Below, piece by piece: positions 1 through 10,353 of a DNA stretch of 22,500 bases (positions are counted from its first letter, which is position 1; every line of letters begins with the position of its first letter). Source of the stretch: Chrysomallon squamiferum (taxonomy: Eukaryota > Mollusca > Gastropoda > Neomphalida > Peltospiridae); assembly GCA_012295275.1 (NCBI GenBank), contig CM022671.1, forward strand, positions 31,016,250-31,038,749, in the 5' to 3' direction. The position numbers were made by a program, and so were the translations under genes. The notes under the pieces were generated by a model. The model was not told the DNA's origin and did not search any database. It saw only the letters and a list, made by a program, of their open reading frames with translations.

Positions 1-81
1 AATAATAAGAAGAAATGATCTTATATTTTTTATCTCCTTCCTTTCCAATAATCTTCATTAAATCAACGTATTCTGGTGTGT

Positions 82-84
<3 letters not shown>

Positions 85-157
<73 letters not shown>
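85..157 (+). repeat. (AG)n microsatellite, about 36 units
   Basis: This is an uninterrupted purine-strand dinucleotide repeat; the Arg-Glu frame across it is spurious. Confidence 0.95.
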
Positions 158-162
<5 letters not shown>

Positions 163-901
163 GACATGATAAATATATTAAAATATTTATTTATTTACAT
201 TCGAGTTTACATATTGATAAACATTACGGAACAAATATCACTATTTTCTTTACAAACACCGAGAGGGGTTTAAAAAAAAAAAAAAAAAAAAAAAAATCCT
301 TCTTAAGACTTATATCCTTGCTCCACATTATCGTTCTTAATATGTAAACTGCACACGCAAATATCAAAGATATTAATTTCAAAAAAATGTGCAAGAGTTA
401 TGGCCCGTCAGGTGCTAGAGATCGCGTAAAACGCGAATCGGGTCTTGGGAAATGTACACATACACGAAAGCTTGTTTTATATTTACAAAAATGACAGATG
501 TCGGACACCTGATGATAACAGAGTCGAAGAGGATGTAGCGGTGTTAGTCGTAAACATTCTCGCTAATTGTGTTCACAGAGACGGCAGAAAAACATTTAGG
601 CTCTTTTTACTTTTGGTTTTAGACGGTCTCATACCACACTTTTGTTTTAGATTACTGAACGAAGTCGAGTATTATTAACATTGTAAAGATTTACGTTTGT
701 TTTAATGGTTGGATGAAAATCGGTTATGTTAATATTAAGATGTTGTATGGTTCTGTGTTTTAAAAAAAAAAAAAAAATAATAATAATAATAATGAATATG
801 AAATATTCTCACAAAATAAAATAAAATAAAATAAAAGAACAGAAACAACTAACAAATAATACCAAAGACAATACTACACAAACAAGCAAACACATACTAG
901 C

Positions 902-904
<3 letters not shown>

Positions 905-932
<28 letters not shown>
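905..932 (+). repeat. (GA)14 microsatellite
   Basis: This is a short pure GA tract upstream of exon A. Confidence 0.95.
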
Positions 933-935
<3 letters not shown>

Positions 936-1105
936 AATAATTCTGAAAAATCAACAGTCATTGAGATTTTAGCTTAATCACACATAATTCTTGTTCTTGT
1001 TTATCAGTAAATTAAAACTTTGTGCACGTCTTTGAAGTGAAGAGTATTATCACTATAGTACTTCGAGCGTATTGCTATGTTTGTTTATTTCGTTTTTGAT
1101 TTCAG

Positions 1106-1337
1106 TGTTTGTCACAAAACGTGTATCTGGCGTGGCGAATTATCTGGATGGTGTACCACTGCGGCGTCATCATCACCTCCGGCATTTTGGAACAACACTA
1201 CGCCTCGACGGTGGCCAACCGAGCTAAGTGGTTGGTCTTTCTCACCAACTGGACTTACCTCGTTCTTACCTTGACGAGCATTGTTGACGTCATTTCCGTT
1301 CTCCACTTCCGGTTTTCGGCACCCACTTTTGATGGAG
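1106..1337 (+). CDS. Rolling stone-like membrane protein, internal exon A (partial gene, join 1106-1337, 2249-2359, 4232-4617)
   Basis: This is the first recognisable exon of a Rost-family protein. Drosophila rolling stone is a multi-pass membrane protein required for myoblast fusion; the role in other phyla is mostly unknown. The exon follows a pyrimidine-rich tract ending TTCAG at 1101-1105 and ends at GAG|GTGGGT, giving 77 codons plus one base (phase 1). The residues include YLAWRIIWMVYHCG (about 7-20), a first membrane segment with the WR and YH spacing typical of the family, and KWLVFLTNWTYLVLTL (about 41-56), the second membrane segment with the family's FLTNW-Y core. The frame stays open for about 300 bases past the donor, but that part is a GT repeat and low-complexity sequence and is not coding. 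The start codon is not here: family members have roughly 40-70 residues before this point, so one or more 5' exons are missing. The family call is from residue pattern, not from a search. Confidence 0.85.
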
Positions 1338-1355
1338 GTGGGTTAATCGATTTAG

Positions 1356-1397
1356 TTGTGTGTGTGTGTGTGTGTGTGTGCGTGCGTGCGCGTGCGC
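1356..1397 (+). repeat. (TG)n-(CG/TG) tract
   Basis: Alternating purine-pyrimidine TG passes into GTGCGTGCGCGTGCGC. It starts about 20 bp after the exon A donor and is a possible Z-DNA former. Confidence 0.9.
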
Positions 1398-1866
1398 ATA
1401 ATGACAAACATACACATTTATACACAACACTCGGTGAAAAAAATTGTTTCAGAAAATATTCAGATTTCAACTATTGTGTTAAAAAAAAAAAAGAAGAAGA
1501 AAAAAATTATTCCATCTTCATTACTGAATTTGTAATTATCGTTTCATTTATGAGCAAATTTTTAAAAATATGGTTGATAAGTAGTTCAAATGTGGCAGTG
1601 CTAATGATTTTACTAAGAATTCTGATTAAACTGATAAATTAATTTCGATTTTGCGTAGGCCATGCATCACTGCACGGAAGGTATTCATTTTCGTTAGTGA
1701 TTAAAATTTAATATTAAATAGAAAACTGAAAAAAAAAAAAAAAAAAAAAATAATAATAATAATAATAATAAAAAAAAGAAGCATCGTTAAAATGTTTTCA
1801 GTTACACAAGTCCAAGAAAGACTTCTTACGTTTTGGATTTAGGACTGTTAACATTGTTTGAAATCG

Positions 1867-2135
1867 ATGAGTAGCAATAGTAGGAAAAGTAGCAGAAGAA
1901 GAAGAAGAAGAAGAATTAGTAGTAGTAGTAGTAGTAGTAGAAGCAGCAGCAATGGTAGTATTAGCAGAAGTAGTATTGTTGTAGTGATAACATCAGTAGT
2001 AATGGTGATTGTAATAGTAGTAGTAATGATGGCAGAAGAAAATATACTGGTAGTACTAGTAGTAACAGTAGTTACAGTAGTGGCAGCTGCAGTAGGCGTA
2101 GTAGCAGTGGTATGTAGTTACTGTAGTAAAGATAG
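1867..2135 (+). repeat. Imperfect AGY/GTA/GAA trinucleotide array
   Basis: AGTAGCAATAGT-type units, (AGA)n and (TAG)n alternate for about 270 bp in the first intron. The serine/valine-rich frame across it reflects the three-base period only. Confidence 0.85.
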
Positions 2136-2248
2136 TAAAATCATACTGGGTGCAGCAGTCTTCACATTAAGAATTCCAGACGCTGCTGATAAAGATAAAA
2201 ACAAATTAATTGTGTCGCCATGTTAATCCTTTGTCTCTCGTGTTTCAG

Positions 2249-2359
2249 AAAAGGTGACGGAAATGACCTGGTTTCTGAAGCTGCTCTGGCTGCTGTTTAA
2301 CATTTCCAATGCGACCGGAATCGAGATTTCGCTAATATACTGGACTGCTATTTATAAAG
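2249..2359 (+). CDS. Rolling stone-like membrane protein, internal exon B
   Basis: This 111-bp exon is too short to show as a long open frame but fits exactly. It is preceded by a pyrimidine tract ending TTTCAG (acceptor AG at 2247-2248) and followed by AAAG|GTAATA. Entering in phase 1, the split codon G|AA gives Glu, and the exon then reads KVTEMTWFLKLLWLLFN, then ISNATGIEISLIYWTAIYK, with no stop. It leaves one base for the next split codon, so the phase matches exon C. The protein part (residues about 78-114) supplies the third membrane region, LKLLWLLF to LIYWTAIY, and two possible N-glycosylation sequons (NIS, NAT). The matching phases on both sides, consensus splice sites and strongly hydrophobic helix make it a real exon; the family's order of segments also requires one here. 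Confidence 0.8.
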
Positions 2360-2525
2360 GTAATAACCATAGGTAGAAGCAGCGAATGTTGTGTGTATTC
2401 TGCAATATTAAATATTTTAGTTGTTTATTACCATGTTTTTAACAACAACAGAAAAAAAAAAGAAAAAAAAAAATCTCCAAACAATCCCGTGATGAGATTT
2501 CATTTGTTTTGTTGTAATATATCGT

Positions 2526-2694
2526 GATTAATACTAATACTAATACTAACACTAATACTAACACTACTACTACTACTACTACTACAACTACTACTATTAC
2601 TACTACTACTACTACTACTACTACCACTACCACTATTACTAATAATAATAATAATAATAATTATAATTGTAATAATGGTAATGATGATGATGAT
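2526..2694 (+). repeat. Compound (TAATAC)n-(TAC)n-(TAA)n-(ATG)n array
   Basis: Successive blocks change by single substitutions: six-base units containing ACT, then pure ACT, then AAT and finally GAT units. Frames on both strands are low-complexity artefacts. Confidence 0.9.
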
Positions 2695-2963
2695 AAACGG
2701 AAAAATACGATAATATTTTCCATCTTGAAACATCAAAAGAAGCTGGCCAATGCTTTGATAAAACTCTCTTATTTTTGTATCGATGTTAACCACGGCTCTT
2801 CGTTAATTTACAATCTGTTTTTTTTTTTTTTTTTTTTTTAACAAAGTCAAGATCTTCACTGTTTGCGTATCTTCTAAACACACTCATTACTGCGTCGCCA
2901 TTACGTTAACAAAACAAGATAAAAGGCCAGTTCTGGTTTAGATTAAAGTCAGGAGATACCGAC

Positions 2964-2985
2964 TGAAACTAGCCTTCTAGTTTCA
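2964..2985. repeat. 9-bp hairpin TGAAACTAG-CCTT-CTAGTTTCA
   Basis: This is a perfect 9-bp inverted repeat with a 4-base loop in the second intron. No function is evident. Confidence 0.6.
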
Positions 2986-3361
2986 ACTGTGAATGACGCA
3001 CAAAACAGCCTCGCTCTAATTTGATGATCGTCTGCTTTATTTATAAACAAACTCATTTAATTTTGAAAGGTGTAACTGTTATTATTATTATTATTATTAC
3101 GTCATTCTCTTTCCTCCCCCCCCTTTTCTGAAATTCTAGATGTTCCCAAGATTTTTAAAATTATTCTTATACATTTATAATACCAGTGGTAAAGTTTATA
3201 AATCATAAATTTTTTTTTTTTTTTTTTTTTTTTCTTTTTCTGTCGTTTATATTCACAGTACAGCATCCATTCCTGATGGACCCGCCCCTCATTTTTTTTT
3301 TTTTTTCTGTTACTTTAAACGTCAGTAATTTATTTTTATTTTCATAAAGTAAGATTATAAT

Positions 3362-3363
<2 letters not shown>

Positions 3364-3437
<74 letters not shown>
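3364..3437 (+). repeat. (AAT)n microsatellite
   Basis: This is an uninterrupted AAT tract of about 24 units in the second intron. Confidence 0.95.
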
Positions 3438-3440
<3 letters not shown>

Positions 3441-3719
3441 TATAAGAAACCGTAACCCCACACCAAAAAAATCTATATAATTTAATGAAAAATGCTGTAT
3501 AAATAATTTCTTTGAAAATAGCTTGAAAAACGTTCTGTGGTTTTAGAAATTAAAGGACAACACAGAATAAAAAGAAGTTACTTTTTGATGATATTAATAA
3601 TCTTTTGACAAGACGTCGAGGTATAATTAATGTGTGACATTTTGAACAGTTATTTTCTTAGAAAGGAAAAACGAAATAATTTTAATTATAATTACACTGG
3701 GCGTACTGCTCAATACTTT

Positions 3720-3723
<4 letters not shown>

Positions 3724-3771
<48 letters not shown>

Positions 3772-3795
3772 TGAAGAAGAAGAAGAAGAAGAAGA
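3724..3795 (+). repeat. (AAT)n followed by (GAA)n
   Basis: About 15 AAT units are followed, after ATATGAAG, by a short GAA run. Confidence 0.9.
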
Positions 3796-4231
3796 AAATT
3801 CTAATCAGAACAAGTTAACTTTGGTATATTATTTCCTATTGGAAAATTTCCCATTCTAACTAGTATCCCACACCTGTCATAATAATGGACGTTTTGGACT
3901 GAGCATATTGACGTAACATCGCTGCTAATGACTAAGACCAATTCATCGAATGACAACAGCGGGTTTCCTTTCTGAACTCACGTCCTCATATCTTGATGTG
4001 ACTGATCAGAGCAAAAATTTCCCGCAAATCATAATGGCCCCAATCCAACCATGAACTATACAAAAAGGCATTTTACTTCCCAAATTGTTTTTTTTTTTTT
4101 TTTATTCAGTATATTATCATTTATGTTTTATGATGCAAACACAAGAGCACGACGCTTAATCATTAACATTTAAAAACGTGTTTGAGTTACTGACAGCAGC
4201 TTGCTAACTTGTTTATATTTCATTCTTTCAG

Positions 4232-4617
4232 CTAAGTGGGGGTTTTCGGGATATCGTATTCTCCCGTTCCTGACGCACGGAATGAACAGCATCTACATCA
4301 TCATGAACGTTATCGTCACGGGGATTCCCATCCGCTTCCTGCACTTCTGGCAGCCAATGATCTTTGGCTTCATCTACGGGGTTTTCAGTTTGATCTACAC
4401 GGTGTCCGGCGGAACAGACGATCAGGGTAATCCCTTCATCTACGCCATACTGGACTGGAACAAGCGACCTGGACTCACTGTGTGCGTTGCCACCGGCGCC
4501 TTTGTCGCTGCAGTGCTCATTCACTTTCTGCTTTTCGCACTTCACAGAGTTAAAGTCGCTTTTGAGAGATTACTGTGTGCGAAAAGTGAATCGGTTGTTT
4601 CCCCTTGTGAGCAGTGA
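4232..4617 (+). CDS. Rolling stone-like membrane protein, last coding exon C with stop
   Basis: This terminal coding exon starts after CTTTCAG (AG at 4230-4231); the split codon G|CT gives Ala, followed by KWGFSGYRILPFLTHGMN. It carries most of the family signature: H130-x2-N133 in membrane segment 4, P147-x-R149-x2-H152 (IPIRFLH), QPMIFGFIYGVFSLIYTVSGG as segment 5, then GNPFIYAILDW (about 180-190) with its LDW and the following Pro194, and a sixth segment, LTVCVATGAFVAAVLIHFLLF (about 196-216). A basic, cytosolic-looking tail (HRVKVAFERLLCAKSES) ends at TGA 4615-4617. GC content here is clearly higher than in the surrounding introns. Exons A-C total 729 bp, 242 residues plus stop, close to the 250-300 residues of the family once a short N-terminus is added. 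Overlapping frames in this exon are shadows. Confidence 0.9.
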
Positions 4618-4860
4618 CAGTGCCAAACTGGTTCGTAAACTGGTTTGTGACAGTGTTTTGATCGTACCAGGACTTCACGTACTTGACTGTGCGTGAACTA
4701 CACTTTGTACAGCAGAGTGTGACTTGCAAACTGCGAGGATGCTTCTGTTTACAGTTCTGAGTGCAATTTGATTTGCACTGCGCAAAATAACGCTAATTTG
4801 CCAGTGATAAATAACGAAAAATTGCGCCATCCACATTTTCAAAAATCATTATTATCTTTA

Positions 4861-4862
4861 TC

Positions 4863-4904
<42 letters not shown>
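4861..4904 (+). repeat. (TTA)n microsatellite in probable 3' UTR
   Basis: This is a pure TTA run of about 14 units. Confidence 0.95.
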
Positions 4905-4987
4905 TTGTTTTTTGTTATAAAAGACTTAACAAATTAGTTGTCGTTTCTGCTTAAACGATGAAAGTCAGGAACTTCAACATATTGTTG

Positions 4988-4993
4988 AATAAA
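4988..4993 (+). terminator. Candidate polyadenylation signal AATAAA
   Basis: This is the first AATAAA hexamer downstream of the TGA stop, about 370 bp away, a normal distance for a metazoan 3' UTR. A (CA)n tract begins 40 bp further on. AATAAA is common by chance in AT-rich DNA, so this is only a candidate. Confidence 0.4.
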
Positions 4994-5030
4994 ATCATTG
5001 AAATAAGGAACCAAAAGAAAATGAAATGAA

Positions 5031-5032
<2 letters not shown>

Positions 5033-5093
<61 letters not shown>

Positions 5094-5095
5094 AC
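5033..5095 (+). repeat. (CA)n microsatellite
   Basis: This is a nearly pure CA tract with one CAGA interruption near the end. Confidence 0.95.
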
Positions 5096-5123
5096 TTTAA
5101 TAAATTATAAATCGTAATATAAA

Positions 5124-5131
5124 TGACGTCA
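5124..5131. promoter_or_regulatory. CRE palindrome TGACGTCA
   Basis: This is a full CREB/ATF consensus site in the flank after the rolling stone-like gene, just past the (CA)n tract. No other promoter feature is visible beside it. Confidence 0.25.
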
Positions 5132-5606
5132 TTATTAATTTTTGTTACGTTGATAATGTTTATTACGATCTGCTACTATGAAGATTAAAAACCACGACTT
5201 GATTTATCTGTAGAACCTGTACAAGCCTAATTTGTTTTGAAGTTCTGACTCCAAATAAAACGGTTAATTAATTAATTTAACCCCACGAAAACAACAGTTC
5301 TGAGCTATTTAACAAACCGGTGTTGAAAACTCCTTCAAAACATTATCAGACATCACTGAAAATTGTCTGATCCTGTTGGAAAGTTATAAAATGTGAAAAT
5401 AAACGATTATTTTTCATAAGGAAAACACCGACACCATTCAGAGACTATTAAAAGATGCACGTGCGTGGAAACAATTGTCAGTAAAGATGCCATTTCCTAT
5501 ACTACTGAAAAAAAAACCCCCAAAACCCAGAAGCCTACAAGTCAAGAGAATAAAACTATGTAACTAGTGAATTCGGTCACCTAAGTCAGAAAGATGTATG
5601 TATATG

Positions 5607-5609
<3 letters not shown>

Positions 5610-5691
<82 letters not shown>
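5610..5691 (+). repeat. (GA)41 microsatellite
   Basis: This is an uninterrupted 82-bp GA tract with purines on the + strand. Confidence 0.95.
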
Positions 5692-5693
<2 letters not shown>

Positions 5694-6000
5694 AAAATAT
5701 ATAGAAAGAGAATATGTTAGAATCCTTATTGTACCATATACAGTAATTTAATGCTGTTCTATTTATTATTATTATTATTTTCAAAAGCACTTTATTTTGA
5801 TATTGTAATGTTATACTTTTAACTGCGTCATCGGATCCTACCGCCTGACTAAACCGACCAATCAAATATCACGTTTCAAAAATGATCACGTTACGTGTTC
5901 AGAAAAGGAAATCCCGAATGTAAAAATAAGGGAAGCGTCTTCTCTTTTTTCCTGCTCATGTTAATTTTGTCGATTGTTGGAATTAATGAAATTAAATGTT

Positions 6001-6022
6001 ATCGTCTGCTGTGTCAGACGAT
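6001..6022. repeat. 8-bp hairpin ATCGTCTG-CTGTGT-CAGACGAT
   Basis: This is a perfect 8-bp stem with a 6-base loop in non-repetitive flank. It is too short to be a microRNA precursor. Confidence 0.6.
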
Positions 6023-6095
6023 TTCCGTTTCGTGCGCGAGATCCCATTCAGGCATTACGTAACGCTTACTATTCAAGGATATAGGATGGAGACGA

Positions 6096-6257
6096 AAAAA
6101 AAAAAAAAAAAAAAATATGATGTTACTTTTGTATCTAGGACACGGACGCATACAAACCAATGAATGGATATAAACCAAAACATAAATAAAGAAAGCTTTT
6201 GCCAGAAAAAAAAAAAAAAAAAAAAAAAAATCAAATGAAAAAAAAAAAAAAAAAAAA
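6096..6257 (+). repeat. Three A-tracts separated by unique sequence
   Basis: A-runs lie at about 6096-6115, 6206-6230 and 6239-6257. The middle one follows AATAAAGAAAGC closely, so a processed-transcript tail was considered, but no body of a retrocopy is recognisable. Confidence 0.85.
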
Positions 6258-6387
6258 CATGTTGTAGCAATTGTTGTTGCTTTTATTTAGATTTTTGTTA
6301 TTATTATTATCTTTGGGATGATAATGATGATTATGATGATCATGTTGATGATTAGAATTTTCTGTAACAACCCGGTGTTAGTAAAAA

Positions 6388-6388
<1 letters not shown>

Positions 6389-6439
<51 letters not shown>
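6389..6439 (+). repeat. (TTA)n microsatellite
   Basis: This is a pure ATT tract of about 17 units. Confidence 0.95.
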
Positions 6440-6640
6440 GTTATACTTATTATTATTTTTTTTTTGGATTCACTAACGCCATTTTCTTAATGCGTTTTAA
6501 ATATGCATATACGTAAAACTGCTTCATTTTATTAGTATTAATGTTTCTGCTTTTGTATTTCAATTTGTGTGAACTAGTTTTCTTGCATTTGTTCTGTGAC
6601 TCTATCTGTATACGTCTTATGTAAATGTGTATTTTTGTGT

Positions 6641-6744
<104 letters not shown>

Positions 6745-7307
6745 TCTGCGTTATAGACATTCACAGTTATGTAAGTTAGTTATAAAGAGAGGACCAGTGA
6801 GCATTTTTGAAAATAAATTGTTTATCGTGTACTAGTTTGTTCTATTTTTAAATAATTTGGTTTTTTTCACAGGAAAAACATCTATCTTGTATGTATTCGA
6901 CAAAAACACAAACATACAGACATACATACACACAAAATAAAAAAAGCACACATTCACACTCTTTCACTCTGTAGTTATTTGTTTTTCTCTGTACTAACCT
7001 GAGTACGATCTGTAATTAGTAGATAAGACTTTACAATTTTACATAATAATAATAAATAATAATATGTATGTATATATAAATGAATAAACATACTGAGTAA
7101 AAGACAAAATTAACGGTAGATATTTTTTAACTAACTTTACATAAATAAATAAATAAACACTATGATGTGTATACTGAAATTTTGACTAAAATAGAATATT
7201 AACGGTAGTCTTGTATTTTATCGTATTTTAACTTCAGATAATGTGTCCGTAGAGACTTAATCATGGAAGAATAAAACGAAACAAATAAACAATAAAAAAC
7301 AAAATAA

Positions 7308-7311
<4 letters not shown>

Positions 7312-7369
<58 letters not shown>
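7312..7369 (+). repeat. (AG)n microsatellite
   Basis: This is 58 bp of pure AG. Confidence 0.95.
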
Positions 7370-7371
<2 letters not shown>

Positions 7372-7589
7372 GAAGAACAAACAGGCCGATTTAACAACGA
7401 GGATCTTCACGCCTTTTATCAGAAGAACTGAAACTATTGTTAGAAAAATTTAACATTAAGCTTGCCAGAGTTATCTCCACTTTTGTCGTCTTTAATATTT
7501 TAACGGATTTAAAAAAAAAACGAAAAAAAATTTACTTAACGAGAAAGAAAAGTAACATATACTCATTTAGAGACAGTATAAAGAAAGCT

Positions 7590-7772
7590 ACTGTTGCTGT
7601 TGATGTTATTATTAACAATATTAGCAGTAACAGTAGTGGTAGTATTAGTAGTAATAGTTGTAGTTGTAGTAATTATAGTAGTAGTAGTAAAATAGTTGTG
7701 TAATAGTAATCGGCATTGGCAGTAATAGTCTGTAATAGTCCAGAAATAGTAGTAGCAATAGGCAGTAATAGC
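7590..7772 (+). repeat. Imperfect AGT/AGY trinucleotide array
   Basis: Units of the GTAGTAATAGTAGC type run for about 180 bp, like those at 1867 and 12600. Open frames on both strands are artefacts. A pyrimidine-rich stretch (TCCTCTCTCC...) follows at 7785-7822. Confidence 0.85.
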
Positions 7773-8168
7773 AGTAAAAGTCTTCCTCCTCTCTCTCCTC
7801 CCCTCCTCCTTTCCTTCTCTCTCCGCACATACGCTCTGTTTCTTTCCGTTCCAACCATTGTCACAGTTTTACTTTATCAATAACCGTTGTAAATGTTTTC
7901 CTTTTCAGTGCGATGTAAGTAAACACGTATCTCTCTGTTGATGGACATAACTGTGGCGGGTTTCCTCTCACAGATCATTATAAATGTATGAATGAATAAA
8001 CAAATGATAAGAAACTATGCCAAACACGTAGTAAGTGTTAATAGTAATATTAGAAAATACTGAAATGACGTTATACAGTTAATTCATAGTCTTTCTTTTA
8101 ACCCTACCTTCCAAGAAGGGAGGCAACTGTTTGGACCTTCGAAGACCTTAGTAGATTTGCTGTTTCAC

Positions 8169-8236
8169 GCACACAAACAGACACAGAGACACACACACAC
8201 ACACACACACAAACGCACCCACACACATATATATAA

Positions 8237-8314
<78 letters not shown>

Positions 8315-8322
8315 CTCTCTCT
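8169..8322 (+). repeat. (CA)n then (CT)n compound microsatellite
   Basis: A CA-rich part (8169-8226) is followed by TATATATAAG and a CT tract (8241-8322) with two TTTCT interruptions. Confidence 0.95.
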
Positions 8323-8423
8323 ATGTCTGTATATATAACTAAATCGAGGCAAAGGAGGCAAATGCCTCATACTGAAATTGACGATTTTCTTTATTATTAT
8401 TATTATTTATTTATTTATTCATT

Positions 8424-8426
<3 letters not shown>

Positions 8427-8474
<48 letters not shown>
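8427..8474. repeat. (TA)24 microsatellite
   Basis: This is a pure, self-complementary TA tract preceded by TTAT/TTTA units; it can form a hairpin. Confidence 0.95.
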
Positions 8475-8480
<6 letters not shown>

Positions 8481-8760
8481 CAAACATTTTATTTTAAAAA
8501 TATAAAATATAAATCTCTATTCCGATAGACACGACATCCACTGAATGACTTCGTTTTTGTCTACGGCTACCGTTTGAAGTCTAGCGACATCGTTGGGATG
8601 AAAGACATAACTAACTTCAAAGACACCAGTTTTTGATTCATTTCAAAAACCATCTGGTTACGGCCATGGTATATATAATTTATATATACATATATATCAT
8701 TATTGATTGCACGAGCTCACAACTCAGATATTCACTGTTTATGTGTGCATGCACAAATAC

Positions 8761-8793
<33 letters not shown>

Positions 8794-8882
8794 TATGCAG
8801 TATTTTCTGAAATTCTTATGATAGCGTACATACGTAATGCTGAAATACTCTAGACAGTGTGACTTAAGTCTAACTGGTTGTG

Positions 8883-8890
8883 TGACGTCA
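8883..8890. promoter_or_regulatory. CRE palindrome TGACGTCA with nearby half-site
   Basis: TGACGTCA is followed about 17 bp later by TTACGTCA, so two CREB/ATF-type sites are close together. There is no gene nearby. Confidence 0.25.
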
Positions 8891-9204
8891 AGTTATGAAG
8901 ATACAGTTACGTCATTTTATTTGTTCTAAGTATCCTGGAACCATTTACTGGCATTAATACATGAAAATCAACAACATCACTATCAGTAATGATGATGATG
9001 ATGACGATGATGATAATTATAACAATAATAATGATGATGATAACGATGTTGATTATAACAATGTTTATTTATTAATTTATTTAATTATTTTAATAAATAA
9101 ATAAATAAACGATGTTTTATCTTTCAAGAAGGATATGAATTAATTTTAATGCATTATAGCAACGCGCTTGTTCACAGTTATTAAGAAGAATCTCAGCCTA
9201 TATA

Positions 9205-9290
9205 CTGCTGAGTATGTAAATTTAATATTGTTGAATACGTAAAATTAATTATGTTGAACATGTGAATTTAATACTGCTGAATATTCGTAG
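9205..9290 (+). repeat. 23-bp minisatellite, about 3.7 copies
   Basis: Copies start at 9205, 9228, 9251 and 9274, exactly 23 bp apart. Each begins with YTGYTGAAYAYGTRAA or a close variant and continues with an ATTTAATA-like end; the fourth degrades after CTGCTGAATATT. This differs from the mono- to trinucleotide repeats that fill the window. Confidence 0.75.
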
Positions 9291-10124
9291 AAGCACTGAC
9301 GTTTATCTAAATATTTGTTTTAGATAAAAGAAACATTTTTTCTTTTCTTTTTAGACAAATTCGTGTTTGGAATGTGTTTTCCTAGCGTTTGTATATATGT
9401 CTTTACATAAATATTGAAGAAAGAAAAACTTCAAATAAATAAATGATTTTTTGTGTTTCTTTAGCTTTTTGCACCTTTTTTTTTTTTTGGATTATTTAAA
9501 AAAATTTCTAAGTGTTTTTAGCTTTGAATAAAATATAATAAAAAACTGGGAAAAAGTTTAAAAAAAAAAAAAAAAAAAATTGAAATGAGTAACAAACACG
9601 GTAGTAGATAATAATTATTATTATTCGCTTTTTTTTATTCTTTTTAAAATGTTATTTTATTTAAATTTTCAAAAAGTTAAAAAAAAAAGAAAGAAAGAGT
9701 CCATGAAGTTTATTTTTCTTTGGCGTCTATCTTCATTTATCTAAAATAGCGCAAAGAAAAGAAAAACAAACTGAGAAACAGAGACTCTTATTTATTTATC
9801 TTGTAAGCCATGTACCCAGTAATCAACAACTTCATTTAGTTTTGTTGTTTACAGAGTAAACACGATAAACGGCGAAGATGTTTCAGGTACGACGACGTCA
9901 GATAAACGACACGACGTCATGCCAACGCATCGAATTACTGCAGATATCGGGCTTTACTGTCACGACTGAAATAAGCCAAGACATTTTTTTTTTGAAACGA
10001 ATTGTTGTGGTCGCTGTTTGTTTATTTTCGCCAGGGTCAAAGGTTATGGTAGCCGTTTATTTCACGCAGGCTGTTAGTGTCAGTAACTGATGTTTCTACA
10101 AGATAGGTTTTAGTTTCTATTCTG
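9291..10124. other. Gene-free stretch with paired CRE half-sites
   Basis: This is mostly A/T-rich sequence with A- and T-tracts (9478, 9560, 9680). The part 9850-10090 is less AT-rich and holds two CGACGTCA words about 18 bp apart (near 9893 and 9911). A 70-codon frame from 9878 has no recognised similarity or splice context and is not called. Confidence 0.4.
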
Positions 10125-10125
10125 T

Positions 10126-10156
<31 letters not shown>

Positions 10157-10210
10157 TATTTAAATATATATATATATATATATTTTGTTCTTTTTTATAT
10201 ATATATATCA
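10125..10210. repeat. Interrupted (TA)n, near-palindromic
   Basis: Two TA blocks flank the palindromic centre TAAATATTTA, with a third TA block at 10197-10208. The phrase TATTTTGTTCTTTTT appears twice, at about 10181 and 10239. Confidence 0.8.
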
Positions 10211-10268
10211 TTTAAATATCTTTTTTGGGTGATTCCTTATTTTGTTCTTTTTATATCTTCTTTTTTGT

Positions 10269-10271
<3 letters not shown>

Positions 10272-10347
<76 letters not shown>
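10272..10347 (+). repeat. (TC)38 microsatellite
   Basis: This is an uninterrupted 76-bp pyrimidine tract on the + strand. Confidence 0.95.

Positions 10348-10353
<6 letters not shown>

Larger units (their letters stand above)
1..1105. other. 5' flank or upstream intron of the rolling stone-like gene
   Basis: This region holds a (GA)n tract (85-157), an A-tract (272-296), an A-tract with (TAA)n (about 762-793), (AAAAT)n near 815-835 and a second (GA)n (905-932). The segment 380-690 is less AT-rich and has a 77-codon open frame from 445, but no homology, splice signals or family motif tie it to the gene. It also contains the inverted repeat TCGCGT-AAA-ACGCGA at 422-436. Since exon A begins at an acceptor, at least the part next to it must be intron. 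Confidence 0.5.
1338..2248 (+). other. Intron between exons A and B of the rolling stone-like gene
   Basis: This 911-bp phase-1 intron runs from GTGGGT to TTTCAG. It holds a GT/GC tract just after the donor, an A-tract merging into (TAA)n near 1731-1770, and a roughly 270-bp imperfect AGY/GTA trinucleotide array that ends shortly before the acceptor. A long frame across the array (1858-2226) is low-complexity repeat translation and not a protein. Confidence 0.8.
2360..4231 (+). other. Intron between exons B and C of the rolling stone-like gene
   Basis: This 1872-bp phase-1 intron runs from GTAATA to CTTTCAG. It contains an ACT/ATT/AAT compound array (2526-2694), T-tracts (about 2818-2839, 3210-3232, 4086-4103), a pure (AAT)n near 3364-3437 and (AAT)n-(GAA)n near 3724-3795. 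The unique segments 2880-3060 and 3800-4080 show no coding signal; the first contains a 9-bp hairpin at 2964-2985. Confidence 0.8.
4618..5010 (+). other. Probable 3' UTR of the rolling stone-like gene
   Basis: The sequence after the stop has no further reading frame. It includes a (TTA)n microsatellite at 4861-4904 and ends near the first canonical AATAAA. Later AATAAA hexamers near 5252 and 5550 could extend it. The end is inferred from the signal only; no transcript data are available. Confidence 0.45.

Noticed and set aside
445-678. 77-codon frame upstream of exon A, considered as the missing N-terminal exon
   Set aside because: It has a stop at 676-678, no donor in the needed phase 0, and no resemblance to the N-terminus of Rost-family proteins.
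1858-2226. 122-codon frame, Ser/Arg- then Val-rich
   Set aside because: It is the translation of an imperfect AGY/GTA trinucleotide array inside an intron bounded by good splice sites.
6180-6260. AATAAA-like word followed by long A-tracts, a possible processed pseudogene tail
   Set aside because: No retrocopy body or target duplication is visible upstream, and A-tracts are common throughout the window.
7886-7923. CTTTTCAG-TGCGAT-GTAAGTAAAC, a possible 6-base microexon
   Set aside because: The splice words are good but six bases cannot be supported without transcripts.
9878-10090. 70-codon frame in a less AT-rich stretch
   Set aside because: No family pattern, splice context or codon signal supports it; length is within chance expectation.
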